Positions 1-8,318 of a stretch of DNA of 36,089 nucleotides are shown here, one piece after another (the first letter of the stretch is position 1; each line of letters starts with the position of its first letter). The stretch lies in IMG/VR virus record IMGVR_UViG_3300048587_001133, positions 1 through 36,089 of that record, one strand, 5' to 3'. The DNA comes from a virus. Position numbers and translations under genes: made by a program. The notes under the pieces are model-generated. The model was not told the DNA's origin, made no database searches, and was given only the letters and a program-made list of their open reading frames with translations.

Positions 1-495
1 ATGGAGTCGAGCATGAACATGGAACTGGCTGCCCTGCGCCACATGACGCCGGCGGAACTGCGGGCCAAGTACCTCGAGGTCTACGGCGAGCCCAGCCGCA
101 CGGGCAACAAGGAGTTCCTGCGCAAGCGGATCGCATGGCGCATCCAGGCACGGGCTGAGGGTTCGCTTTCGGAACGTGCGCGACAGCGTGCCATGGAACT
201 GGCCAAGGATGCCGACATCCGCACGACCATGCCATGTCCGCGGAAGCCTGTGGGTGATGGCGAGCGGCACGTAATGGCCGTACCGCAGTCCCGCGACCCG
301 CGCCTGCCCATGCCCGGCGCCGTGCTGACCCGCGAGTACAAGGGCCGCACCATCCAGGTGACGGTCCTGTCCAACGGCTTCGACTACGACGGGCAGGTCT
401 ACCGCTCGCTCAGCGCCGTGGCCAAGGCCGTCACCGGCTCGCACTGGAACGGCCACCTGTTCTTCAACCTCACGACCAAGGCGAACGAACCATGA
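1..495 (+). CDS. DUF2924 domain protein
   Basis: This 164-residue protein has the look of the DUF2924 family: an N-terminal helical part with a MTPAELRAKYLEVYGEP-like stretch, a basic middle (KEFLRKRIAWRIQ) and a C-terminal part with REYKGRTIQV, YRSLSAVAKAVTGSHWNG. The family is commonly found directly upstream of large serine recombinases and is thought to help them or regulate them; its biochemical role is not established. Here its stop overlaps the start of the recombinase by 4 bases, so the two are translationally coupled. The ATG lies exactly at the window edge; a second in-frame Met at codon 5 or 7 is also possible and an upstream extension cannot be excluded. Confidence 0.8.
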   Translation: MESSMNMELAALRHMTPAELRAKYLEVYGEPSRTGNKEFLRKRIAWRIQARAEGSLSERARQRAMELAKDADIRTTMPCPRKPVGDGERHVMAVPQSRDPRLPMPGAVLTREYKGRTIQVTVLSNGFDYDGQVYRSLSAVAKAVTGSHWNGHLFFNLTTKANEP

Positions 496-2036
496 GCAAG
501 ACCAAGGCCAGGCCCGCCGACAGGCGTGGCATCCGCTGCGCCATCTACACCCGCAAGTCCACCGAGGAGGGTCTCCAGCAGGAGTTCAACTCGCTGGACG
601 CCCAGCGCGAGAGCGGCGAGGCGTACATCGCCGCGCAGAAGCACGAAGGCTGGACATGCCTGCCCGACCGCTATGACGACGGCGGCTTCAGCGGCGGCAA
701 CATGGAGCGCCCCGCGTTGCAGCGGCTGATGAAGGACATTCAGACCGGTCGCGTGGACTGCGTGGTGGTCTACAAGGTCGATCGCCTGTCGCGCTCGCTG
801 CTGGACTTCGCCCGGATCATGGAGACATTCGACCAGCACAAAGTCTCGTTCGTCTCGGTGACGCAGCAGTTCAACACGACCCACAGTATGGGCCGACTGA
901 CACTGAACATCCTGCTCAGCTTCGCCCAGTTCGAGCGCGAGATCATCTCGGAACGCACGCGCGACAAGATCGCTGCCGCACGCCGCAAGGGGAAGTTCGC
1001 CGGCGGCAAACCGGTGCTGGGCTACGACCTGCTCAGCAGCCCGGCAGGACCACGGCTGGTGGTCAATGAGGACGAAGCCGAACGCGTGCGGGCCATCTTC
1101 GGGTTGTACCTGCAGCAGGAGGCATTGATCCCAACGGTGACGGAGCTGACCAACCGCGGCTGGGTCACCAAGGTGTGGGAAACCAAGCGGGGCCGGCGCA
1201 TGGGTGGGAAGCCATTCGATAAGAACCTGCTCTACCTCCTGCTGACCAACGTCGTCTACACCGGCAAGGTGCGTCACCACGACGAGGTCCACCCGGGCGC
1301 CCACGAGGCGATCGTGGACGAGCAGACGTGGCAGCGGGTCCAGGCGCTGCTCGAACGCAACCGCCGCACGGGTGGCGCCCTTGTTCGCAACCGCTACGGC
1401 GCCCTGCTCAAGGGCATCCTGCACTGTGAAACCTGCGGCTGCGGCATGCTGCACACCTACAGCGCCCAGGGCCCGAAGCGCTACCGCTACTACGTCTGCC
1501 TGAAGGCTCAAAAGCGCGGCTGGCACACCTGCAAGACCAAGTCGGTGCCTGCGGTCGAGATGGAGAAGTTCGTCGTCGAGCAGATCAAGGCGGTGGGTCG
1601 CGACCCGGCGGTGCTGGCCGAAACACTCAAGCAGGTCCAGGCTCAGGCGAAGAAGGACCTGGCGGACCTGCAGTCACAGGAACGGGCCCTGCAGCGCGAA
1701 CTGGCGAAGCTGAATGCAGCACGCGACGAGGGCAGTGTCGTGGTTGACGCGGTCCGCCTTCGCGAGGTCGAGCAGCAGTTGACCAAGGTGCGCGAGGACA
1801 TCGTCAGGCTGGGCCAGAACACGGTGAGCGATGGTGACGTTGAGGCAGCCCTGGCCACGTTCAGCCCGGTCTGGGACACGCTTAGCCCGCGTGAGCAGGC
1901 CCGCATCATCCGGCTCCTGGTCGAGCGCGTGGACTACGACGGCAGCCCAGGCCCCAACGGCGGCACCATCGCGGTGACCTTCCGGCCCAACGGCATCAAG
2001 ACCCTGGCTGAGGAACTTCAGGAGGCAGCAGCATGA
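492..2036 (+). CDS. Large serine recombinase (integrase), helper phage
   Basis: 514-residue large serine recombinase that should catalyse site-specific integration and excision. The N-terminal resolvase domain (about residues 13-160) has the catalytic serine in YTRKS (Ser23) and the conserved KVDRLSR motif. A Recombinase domain follows (about 170-290), then a zinc ribbon with CETCGCG near 315 and a matching later Cys pair, then a long coiled coil (about 370-440). It ends with the usual FRPNGIKTLAEE-type tail, unlike the second recombinase in this window. It lies in an overlapping three-gene unit with the DUF2924 protein and the small HTH protein. It is probably the integrase of the larger prophage; its att sites are not recognisable in the window. 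Confidence 0.93.
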   Translation: MSKTKARPADRRGIRCAIYTRKSTEEGLQQEFNSLDAQRESGEAYIAAQKHEGWTCLPDRYDDGGFSGGNMERPALQRLMKDIQTGRVDCVVVYKVDRLSRSLLDFARIMETFDQHKVSFVSVTQQFNTTHSMGRLTLNILLSFAQFEREIISERTRDKIAAARRKGKFAGGKPVLGYDLLSSPAGPRLVVNEDEAERVRAIFGLYLQQEALIPTVTELTNRGWVTKVWETKRGRRMGGKPFDKNLLYLLLTNVVYTGKVRHHDEVHPGAHEAIVDEQTWQRVQALLERNRRTGGALVRNRYGALLKGILHCETCGCGMLHTYSAQGPKRYRYYVCLKAQKRGWHTCKTKSVPAVEMEKFVVEQIKAVGRDPAVLAETLKQVQAQAKKDLADLQSQERALQRELAKLNAARDEGSVVVDAVRLREVEQQLTKVREDIVRLGQNTVSDGDVEAALATFSPVWDTLSPREQARIIRLLVERVDYDGSPGPNGGTIAVTFRPNGIKTLAEELQEAAA

Positions 2037-2452
2037 CAGCGACGGAAACCAAGCTGACGGTCCGGTCCGCGGTTCACTTCAACCAGACCACCCACGGTCG
2101 GAAGCGCATGGTGATGGGCAAGGCGCCGGCGCCTGCATCGCTGCCGTCAGGTCGGGTGCCTCGCATTTCGAGGCTGATGGCGTTGGCGATTCGATTCGAC
2201 GACCTCCTGGCGCGCGGCGAGGTGCGCGACTACGCCGAGATCGCCCGATTGGGGCACGTCACTAGGGCGCGGGTGACCCAGATCATGAACTTGCTCAACC
2301 TCGCGCCGGACATCCAGGAGGCGATCCTGCACCTGCCGAGGACGGAGCACGGCCGAGATCACGTGCGGGAGCTGCAGGTCAAACCATTGACAAAAATCTG
2401 CTGCTGGCCTGAGCAGCGCCAGCAGTGGCGGAAGCTCACCGGGATATATTGA
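2033..2452 (+). CDS. Small HTH protein of the recombinase operon
   Basis: 139 residues, starting on an ATGA overlap with the recombinase and preceded by GGAGG. The centre (about residues 50-100) reads as a helix-turn-helix: RFDDLLARGEVRDYAEIARLG followed by HVTRARVTQIMNLLNLAP, a ParB/KorB-like recognition pattern, then a helical tail ending LTKICCWPEQRQQWRKL. Proteins of this kind are regular third members of DUF2924-recombinase cassettes. I infer DNA binding, possibly as a directionality or regulatory factor for the recombinase. No catalytic motif is visible. Confidence 0.75.
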   Translation: MTATETKLTVRSAVHFNQTTHGRKRMVMGKAPAPASLPSGRVPRISRLMALAIRFDDLLARGEVRDYAEIARLGHVTRARVTQIMNLLNLAPDIQEAILHLPRTEHGRDHVRELQVKPLTKICCWPEQRQQWRKLTGIY

Positions 2453-2522
2453 AACCAGTGAGCACAGGCCGGTCGGTCCGGACACGCTCCTTCAAATCAC
2501 CAGATCGGTGTTGACTTCATCC

Positions 2523-3542
2523 ATGGCACATTCACCATCGTCAAGTCGAAAGCATCCACCACTGGATCTCCTTGCCGGACAGATCAGTGAACTCGCAACT
2601 GAGATCGAGCAGTGGGCCAAACATCACATCATCGCAGAAGGTTCAACCGGTGGTCCCGCAACCTTCCGGCCAGAAGGGATTGACATTGAGTCGCTGCTGG
2701 ATGAGTTCCGTGAGGATCCCGACCTGAACTCCTATGGACCGGTATGGGTGAACGTGGCGTTTGCCACGAAGTTCGAGGATCGGCTCGATCGGATTCTGCT
2801 GGACCTGCCGTCCGGTCCACTCTCAAGGCAGTTCTCGAACGGACCCAGGTTGGACTGGCATCAGGTTTATAAGGTCGCGCGCCGTCTTGACGTGCTTCTG
2901 ATTCATGAGGTAACTGGCGAGGACAACATTCTTGGTCAAAACGTGAACAAGGACCACATTCCTGCGGCCGGCTTGTGGGCAGTCCTTCGCTACGAACTGA
3001 TCCGCTTTGCCCGCCGCCTTGGTTGGTTCGCCCATGAAGCCAGAAGCTACCCGAAGGATAGGCGGGAGCGCCGCATAAAGCGTGCTGAAGAGAGGCTTCA
3101 GAATTACGCCGAGGTGGCTGAAGACTGGGAGGAACTGTACGAGGATCTGAAGCATGGAAACATCTGTGGCCTTCGCAAGATGGACCGGATTGACCAGCTC
3201 AACTGGTTTCGATCGCTTCTGGAGTACGGTGCTGCGGCGATGCGATGTGCAGATCTGGGCATTCCAATCACGTCGGCTTGTGCCGTGGACTGGCGACGAC
3301 TGAAGGCGGCTTCGGCACGGGGGGACCGAACTGCTCCACGCACCGAGCTGCCCGCGTTGAATCCAGACCAACGCCGTGCACTGCACATCATCCAGACGGA
3401 AGGTCCCATTCCGGGCAAGGAACTTGCTGTTCGTCTCAAGATGAGCTTCGAGAATCTGCGGAGGTGGTTTACCGCTGATGGGCCGCTCACGGCTCATGGC
3501 GTCCGCAATCGGCGCGATGGGTCTGGCTATTTCATCGAGTGA
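2523..3542 (+). CDS. Hypothetical protein with C-terminal winged-helix-like segment
   Basis: 339 residues from ATG 2523. An in-frame GTG at 2508 would add five residues, and neither start has a convincing ribosome site. Unrecognised family. The body (about 20-250) is acidic and helical, with a basic patch (YPKDRRERRIKRAEERLQNY) and a WEELYEDLKHG stretch. The last 60 residues (NPDQRRALHIIQTEGPIPGKELAVRLKMSFENLRRWF) look like a winged helix-turn-helix. I infer a DNA-binding or regulatory protein. Lower GC than the structural genes suggests accessory DNA. It stands alone between the integration module and the repeat-bearing gap at 3543-3900. Confidence 0.6.
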   Translation: MAHSPSSSRKHPPLDLLAGQISELATEIEQWAKHHIIAEGSTGGPATFRPEGIDIESLLDEFREDPDLNSYGPVWVNVAFATKFEDRLDRILLDLPSGPLSRQFSNGPRLDWHQVYKVARRLDVLLIHEVTGEDNILGQNVNKDHIPAAGLWAVLRYELIRFARRLGWFAHEARSYPKDRRERRIKRAEERLQNYAEVAEDWEELYEDLKHGNICGLRKMDRIDQLNWFRSLLEYGAAAMRCADLGIPITSACAVDWRRLKAASARGDRTAPRTELPALNPDQRRALHIIQTEGPIPGKELAVRLKMSFENLRRWFTADGPLTAHGVRNRRDGSGYFIE

Positions 3543-3566
3543 TGTTGTGTGGCGACCATGGCAACG

Positions 3567-3645
3567 ATGTGACGGCAATGTGACCGATGTGAAGCGGATG
3601 TGAAGTGTGCTGGGGTGCTACATCCGCGCTGCATCAGCGCTGCAT
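3567..3645. repeat. ATGTGA direct repeats and a GCGCTGCAT pair in an intergenic gap
   Basis: The 358-bp gap 3543-3900 has no convincing gene. It holds four ATGTGA copies starting at 3567, 3578, 3587 and 3598, spaced 9-11 bp, which is close to one helical turn. These are followed by a directly repeated 9-mer, GCGCTGCAT, at 3626 and 3637 (11-bp period). This layout suits a cooperative protein-binding site such as an operator or small iteron. It sits at the border between the integration module and the early genes. The rest of the gap is AT-richer with no obvious structure. Confidence 0.5.
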
Positions 3646-3900
3646 ACCCCGCGGGCATTCCTCTGTTAAATGATTGGATTGCACGAGGACTTGGACTGAG
3701 TGGGTATTGAACAGCTAGAAAGTCGAATGATGTGGAAAACCTGTCCCCTGTAGTGGGTGAACCGCCAGGTCTTAGAGATCAGGATGCGATCGAGTATAAG
3801 AAGTGTGAAGAACGCAGTGACAGGAACGCCAAGGTTGCTGCCCAACAAGATCAGATGGCTCACCGCGTCGGTGACCGGAACTATCGGAGGTCATTTGCTT

Positions 3901-4257
3901 ATGGTGTATCGCGCTTCACGGCATGGAGGTCCTGAGGTCAAGGTCCGGCGGCTGTCGCCGGCACGCCGGCAACTGGTGGATCTGGTTCAACGCATCGGCT
4001 ATGGACAGATCTACTCGTTGCCGCTGATTGATCGTGAGCCCGTCATGAGTCCCCAGCCGCGTTTCACATGCACGCGCCTGTGCGGTGCGATCACTCGCGG
4101 CATGCATCGCTCCGTCTCCGACGACTACACCCTGAAGTCTCCTTGGGTCGAGTTCTTCCGCGATATTGACGTGCTGAACAACGGTGTCATCGAGAACCTG
4201 ACGATCGCGGCGGGTATGCCGCGCAAGTACGCGCTGAGCAACATGATCCCAGCCTAG
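3901..4257 (+). CDS. Hypothetical small protein
   Basis: 118 residues. I choose ATG 3901 because CGGAGGT lies about 10 bases upstream; the frame is open back to 3757, but those codons look non-coding. The protein begins MVYRASRHGG, then a basic segment VRRLSPARRQLVDLVQRIGYGQIYSLPLIDREPV. I have seen similar openings in small uncharacterised planctomycete proteins but know no function. The C-terminal half (DYTLKSPWVEFFRDIDVLNNGVIENLTIAAGMP) shows no catalytic motif. Probably an early phage gene. Confidence 0.55.
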   Translation: MVYRASRHGGPEVKVRRLSPARRQLVDLVQRIGYGQIYSLPLIDREPVMSPQPRFTCTRLCGAITRGMHRSVSDDYTLKSPWVEFFRDIDVLNNGVIENLTIAAGMPRKYALSNMIPA

Positions 4258-4423
4258 GCGATCCGCTTCGAGCACTTCACAACCGTTCCGCACCAGACAG
4301 CTGCCTGACCGCCAGACGGAAGCTGCTGTGGGTGACAAGGCCGAGAAGCGGCCACTCACAGCATTGAGCGCGATCACTGCGCTCACATTGTGGCTGCTTC
4401 CGTACAGACAGGATGTCTGAAGC

Positions 4424-4942
4424 ATGCGCCCGTTGTGGAATGAACGCTACATGCCAACTGATGACAGGATCGTAAGAGGTAAGGCCAGAACCCTGATCGG
4501 ACACTACGGCTATCGCAGTTCTGATCTTGACGACCTTCGTGGCGAGCTTGCGGCCCACGTCGTTGAACAAGCACATCGTCACGATCCGGCTCGTGGAACC
4601 CGAAACCAGTTCGTAACGGCCATCATCACTAACAAGGTGTGCAACATGATTGCGCACCGAACGGCCCAGAAGCGGAACGATAGGTTCACCATGTCATACG
4701 ACTCTCTGGGTGATGGCGTACTGGCTGATTCAGGCGAGTCGTTTTCACGAGTTGATGACATTCTTGACGTTGCAGCGATTCGAGCTGCTTTGCCTGCCGA
4801 GTTGCGTGAGGTAGCTGAGCTGTGGCCTGAGTTCAGGCCTCACGAGATCGAGCAGAAGCTTGGGCTGTCGCGCGCTGCGGTTCGCTGGCGCATCCAGAGG
4901 GTCATCGCGTTCTTTCGCGAAGCGATGCGTGACGACGAATGA
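4424..4942 (+). CDS. Sigma-70-like HTH regulator
   Basis: 172 residues with the two-part plan of a small sigma-70-like factor. A region-2-like segment (about 15-85) covers IVRGKARTLIGHYG, DLDDLRGELAAHVVEQ and FVTAIITNKVCNMIAHR. A region-4-like helix-turn-helix (about 125-165) reads LPAELREVAELWP, HEIEQKLGLSRAAVRWRIQRVIAFFRE. It overlaps the next gene by ATGA, so it heads the replication operon and could drive early or middle phage transcription. The similarity is by pattern only. A Met at codon 10 is an alternative start. The satellite element has its own analogue at 26106-26684. Confidence 0.65.
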   Translation: MRPLWNERYMPTDDRIVRGKARTLIGHYGYRSSDLDDLRGELAAHVVEQAHRHDPARGTRNQFVTAIITNKVCNMIAHRTAQKRNDRFTMSYDSLGDGVLADSGESFSRVDDILDVAAIRAALPAELREVAELWPEFRPHEIEQKLGLSRAAVRWRIQRVIAFFREAMRDDE

Positions 4943-5310
4943 TCGCAGCCATTTCCCTTGAGGGTTCTGTAGAGACAAGTATGGAAGCACCCACAGAGAA
5001 CCAAGTCATGAACTCTACCTGGACCGTCTTCAAGTTCGACCCGGCCGTCGCCATGGGTGAGGTTGAGGCGACGCTGCGGCTGGCCACCGTGGCTGCTGAA
5101 GGGCTGCACGGGGAAGAGCGCATCCGTCAAGAAGTGCGCACTCGGATCGAACCGCGTCCCCGGGCCTGCATCATCGACACCACCGCGGACTCCGGTCGCA
5201 CCCTGGCCGCGATCTTCGGTGAGTACGTGCGGCGCGAGTTCGGCGATCAGGCGGTTGAGGTGTCCCAGTTCGTGACGGAGGTTTGTATTCAGAGGGAGGT
5301 TGCCGGATGA
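4939..5310 (+). CDS. Hypothetical early protein
   Basis: 123 residues if started at the ATG overlapping the sigma-like gene (ATGA at 4939); the in-frame ATGs at 4981 and 5008 are alternatives, and the recognisable fold-like part starts near 5008. Beta/alpha pattern without known motifs (WTVFKFDPAVAMGEVEATLRLA; ACIIDTTADSGRTLAAIFGEY). It sits between a sigma-like regulator and the primase-helicase, with 4-base overlaps at both ends, so a role in replication control is possible but unproven. Confidence 0.6.
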   Translation: MIAAISLEGSVETSMEAPTENQVMNSTWTVFKFDPAVAMGEVEATLRLATVAAEGLHGEERIRQEVRTRIEPRPRACIIDTTADSGRTLAAIFGEYVRREFGDQAVEVSQFVTEVCIQREVAG

Positions 5311-7697
5311 GCACCCTCCAGCCTCCTCAACATCTCGCCGAGATTGTGCCGGCTGAACTGCGTGAGCTGCCGCAGTGGGTCTGCTGGGGCTATGTCATGC
5401 GGGACGGCAAGCAGACCAAGTGCCCATATGACCCGCGTACCGGCGCCGGCGCGGACTCGACCGAGCCGACGACGTGGGTGCCGTTCGACGACGCGGTCGC
5501 CGCCCTGGAGTCGAACGACCGCTACCAGGGCGTCGGCTTCGTCTTCTCCAGCGAGGACCCGTACTGCGGCATCGATCTGGACGACTGCATCGACGTCGCG
5601 ACGGGGCAGATGAAGGACTGGGGCCGCGACTTCGTGGAGCTCCTGGGCACCTACACCGAGGTCAGCCCGTCGGGCACCGGGGTGAAGGCGATCGTTCGCG
5701 GTCGTAAGCCTGGTCCACGCTGCAAGACCGCGTTCCAGGACGGCGAGGTCGAGATGTACGACCAAAACCGCTTCTTCACCATCACGGGCAACCATGTTCC
5801 CGGCACGCCCACGAGCGTGCAGGTGAGGCAGGAGGCGATCGACGCCATCTACACCAGGGTGTTCGGCCCCGCCAAGCCGACGGCACCACCGCCGCCGTCT
5901 CTGCCCGTGCCCACGATCGCTCGCTACGACCTGAGTGACGACGACATCATCACCAAGGCATCCAGCAGCCGCACCGGCGCCAAGTTCCGCGACCTTTGGG
6001 CGGGCAACTGGCAGGCCCACTTCGCGTCGCAAAGCGAGGCCGATTCGTCGCTGGTCTTCATGCTCACGTTCTACACCAAGGACACCAGCCAGATTGACCG
6101 CGTGTTCAGGCAAAGCGGGCTGATGCGGGCCAAGTGGGACGAGAAGCATGGCCAGAAGACCTATGGCCAGATGACCATCGACAAGGCGCTGCAGAACGTG
6201 ACCGAGCAGTACCAGCCGCACCGACCCTCGCAGCGCAGTGCAGTCGTGCCTGACGGCGACGATGGCGTGGAGCGTGATGGCCAGGGTCTGATCGCCCTCG
6301 GGCAGCGCGATCCGGAGACGGGGCGGATCGTGCTGTCGTCCAGGCGGACCCTGCCGACCGCGACGGCATTCATCGACGAGTTCCATGGACATCCCGAAGG
6401 ACGGACCCTGCACAGCTACGCAGGCATGCTGATGCAGTGGCGCGGGAATCGGTTCGCGGAGGTTGAAGAAGAGTCCATTAAGCAGCGGCTGCAGCCCTGG
6501 CTGCACGATGCCCTGCGCTATCGGTACAACCCCAAGACCCAGGCGATGGAGTTGGTGGACTTCGAGAGCAACCCGGGCACGGTCAACGCCGCCCTCGAGT
6601 CCATCCGTGCCTACGCCCACCTGCCCACCACGGTGACACCGCCGGCCTGGCTGGACGGGCGAACCCACGCCGCTGACCCGCGCAACCTGCTGGCCTTCCC
6701 CTCGGGCACGCTGGACCTGTTGAGCGGCCATGTGCACCCGCCAACGCCCGCGCTCTTCAACATCAACGCCATCGACTTCGACTACATGCCGCAACCCGAG
6801 GCGCCCGAGCGCTGGATCAAGTTCCTCGAGCAGTTGTGGGGCGACGACCTGGAGTCGGTGGAGCTGCTGCAGGAGTGGATGGGCTACTGTCTCGTGGCCG
6901 ACACCAGTCAGCAGAAGATGCTGCTCATGGTCGGGCCCAAGCGCTCGGGCAAGGGCACGATCGGCCGCGTGCTCACCCGTCTGGCCGGTGCCGGCAATGT
7001 CGTGGGGCCGACCATCTCGGGCCTCGCCGGCGCGTTCGGGCTGCAACCCCTCATCGGCAAGAGCCTGGCCATCGTGTCGGACGCCAGGTTCAGCGGCGAG
7101 AACGTGGGCACGGTCGTGGAGCGACTGCTATGCATCAGCGGCGAGGACACCATGACCGTGGACCGGAAGTTCCTGGGCAGCGTGACCATGAAGTTGCCCA
7201 CGCGGTTCATGTTCCTGACCAACGAACTGCCGCGCATGAATGACGCCAGCGGCGCCCTGGCGGGCCGGTTCGTCATCTTGCGCCTCACCAACAGTTTTTA
7301 CGGCAACGAGGACACGACGCTGACCCAGCAGTTGATGGCGGAACTGCCGGGCATCCTGGTCTGGGCCATCGAAGGTCTGAAGCGACTGCGTCAGCGCGGC
7401 CAATTCGTGCAGCCACAGGCGGTGGCGGAAGCCGTGCGCGAGATGGAGGACCTGGCCTCGCCGGTCATGGCTTTCGTGCGCGACTGCTGTGTCGTGTCGC
7501 CTGGCCACCGTGTCTGGGTGGACGACATCTACAACGCGTGGAAGCAGTGGTGCGAGCACGATGGGCGCAACACCGTCACGAACCGGCAGACCTTCGGGCG
7601 CGATCTGGCCGCCGCCGTACCTGGCGTCAACCGTCGTCGTGGCGCCGGGGATGTGCCGTTCTATGCCGGGATCGGCCTGAAAGGAGTCGAGCAATGA
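5307..7697 (+). CDS. NrS-1-type primase-polymerase fused to an SF3/D5-like helicase
   Basis: 796 residues from ATG 5307, preceded by GGGAGG; the frame is open from 5283. The N-terminus (about 10-190) matches the archaeo-eukaryotic primase-polymerase of the NrS-1 phage type: LPQWVCWGY, a lysine in KQTKCPYDP, the metal-binding GIDLDD (Asp90/Asp92), SPSGTGVKAIV and NRFFTITGN. A C-terminal P4/D5-like helicase has Walker A GPKRSGKGT near 545, SLAIVSDARFSG as the Walker B region, and LPTRFMFLTNELPRM as sensor. It should prime and unwind phage DNA. It closes an operon of overlapping genes and is followed directly by repeat DNA that looks like its origin. Confidence 0.9.
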   Translation: MSTLQPPQHLAEIVPAELRELPQWVCWGYVMRDGKQTKCPYDPRTGAGADSTEPTTWVPFDDAVAALESNDRYQGVGFVFSSEDPYCGIDLDDCIDVATGQMKDWGRDFVELLGTYTEVSPSGTGVKAIVRGRKPGPRCKTAFQDGEVEMYDQNRFFTITGNHVPGTPTSVQVRQEAIDAIYTRVFGPAKPTAPPPPSLPVPTIARYDLSDDDIITKASSSRTGAKFRDLWAGNWQAHFASQSEADSSLVFMLTFYTKDTSQIDRVFRQSGLMRAKWDEKHGQKTYGQMTIDKALQNVTEQYQPHRPSQRSAVVPDGDDGVERDGQGLIALGQRDPETGRIVLSSRRTLPTATAFIDEFHGHPEGRTLHSYAGMLMQWRGNRFAEVEEESIKQRLQPWLHDALRYRYNPKTQAMELVDFESNPGTVNAALESIRAYAHLPTTVTPPAWLDGRTHAADPRNLLAFPSGTLDLLSGHVHPPTPALFNINAIDFDYMPQPEAPERWIKFLEQLWGDDLESVELLQEWMGYCLVADTSQQKMLLMVGPKRSGKGTIGRVLTRLAGAGNVVGPTISGLAGAFGLQPLIGKSLAIVSDARFSGENVGTVVERLLCISGEDTMTVDRKFLGSVTMKLPTRFMFLTNELPRMNDASGALAGRFVILRLTNSFYGNEDTTLTQQLMAELPGILVWAIEGLKRLRQRGQFVQPQAVAEAVREMEDLASPVMAFVRDCCVVSPGHRVWVDDIYNAWKQWCEHDGRNTVTNRQTFGRDLAAAVPGVNRRRGAGDVPFYAGIGLKGVEQ

Positions 7698-8200
7698 CTC
7701 CTACCGCTGCACACCGTCGCGATACCGTCGCGATGATTGAGCCGACTGCGACGGTAGCCGGACGTTATCTGGCAAGGGTTTACGTGCTTACCGTCGCACA
7801 CCGCTGCGATGTCCCCCACCCACGCGCGCACGCGTACGCGCGCGCAGGAGACGAGTGGCGCACAATGGGAACCGTCGTGACGGTGTGCGACGGTTGCGAC
7901 GGTAGGTGGCTACAGCGAGCACCGTCATTCCGCCCAACTACCGGTAGCGTGCCCCCGCACTTGCTTCGCCCCGTCGCCACCCCGTTGGCCCACGTTGCGA
8001 CCTGCGCCACCACCTGGTCAACCACCGCCACCACCACGCCTCGCGGCCCTGTGGCCAACGTGGCGCGAATGTGGAGTTCCCCACAACCACCAGGACGGCA
8101 GTGGATAAGTCCTTAAGCAATAGATGGTTCCCCCCTGGCCAGATCGGCAGGAGATGGCCGTGGGAACGCCAGCAATCTAGCACTGTCTTTATTGACTGTG
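7698..8200. repeat. Origin-like repeat region after the primase-helicase
   Basis: This non-genic gap starts with a cluster of ACCGTCGC and its complement GCGACGGT. Exact copies start at 7713, 7724, 7748 (reverse), 7790, 7887 (reverse) and 7896 (reverse), with near copies at 7703, 7800 and 7871. That is about nine in 200 bp in both orientations. A CG-alternating stretch (about 7821-7845) and C/A-rich DNA follow. Position immediately behind the replication gene suggests an iteron-type origin or a binding array for the primase. An ORF from 7694 runs through, but its Thr/Arg/Pro-rich translation is explained by the repeats. Confidence 0.6.
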
Positions 8201-8235
8201 AGAAAAAAAACGGCTGCAGGCGTGTGCCCGCAGCC
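8201..8235 (-). terminator. Intrinsic terminator acting on the minus strand
   Basis: Read on the minus strand, a GC-rich hairpin (GGCTGC arms at 8212-8217 and 8230-8235, with an inner GGC/GCC) is followed by eight T. It is a strong rho-independent terminator by shape. No minus-strand gene precedes it, so it would stop antisense transcription coming out of the methyltransferase gene towards the origin-like repeats. On the plus strand the A run precedes the hairpin, so it would not act well in that direction. Confidence 0.6.
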
Positions 8236-8318
8236 ACATGGCCTTGCCCAGTCGCGTCGTGCCTTGCCTCGCCAGGCCAAGCCATGCCTAGGCCTGCATT
8301 CTAACCGTGGAGACCAAC

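Noticed and set aside
399-1526. A long minus-strand frame of 375 codons lies opposite the recombinase; similar long minus frames lie opposite the primase and capsid genes.
   Set aside because: These are typical shadows in GC-rich coding DNA. Their sequences show no domains and the plus-strand proteins are clearly real.
7694-8116. An open frame of 140 codons begins with an ATGA overlap at the end of the primase-helicase gene.
   Set aside because: The protein is Thr/Arg/Pro-rich and low in complexity, and its first half is the translation of the ACCGTCGC repeats. I treat the region as non-coding.
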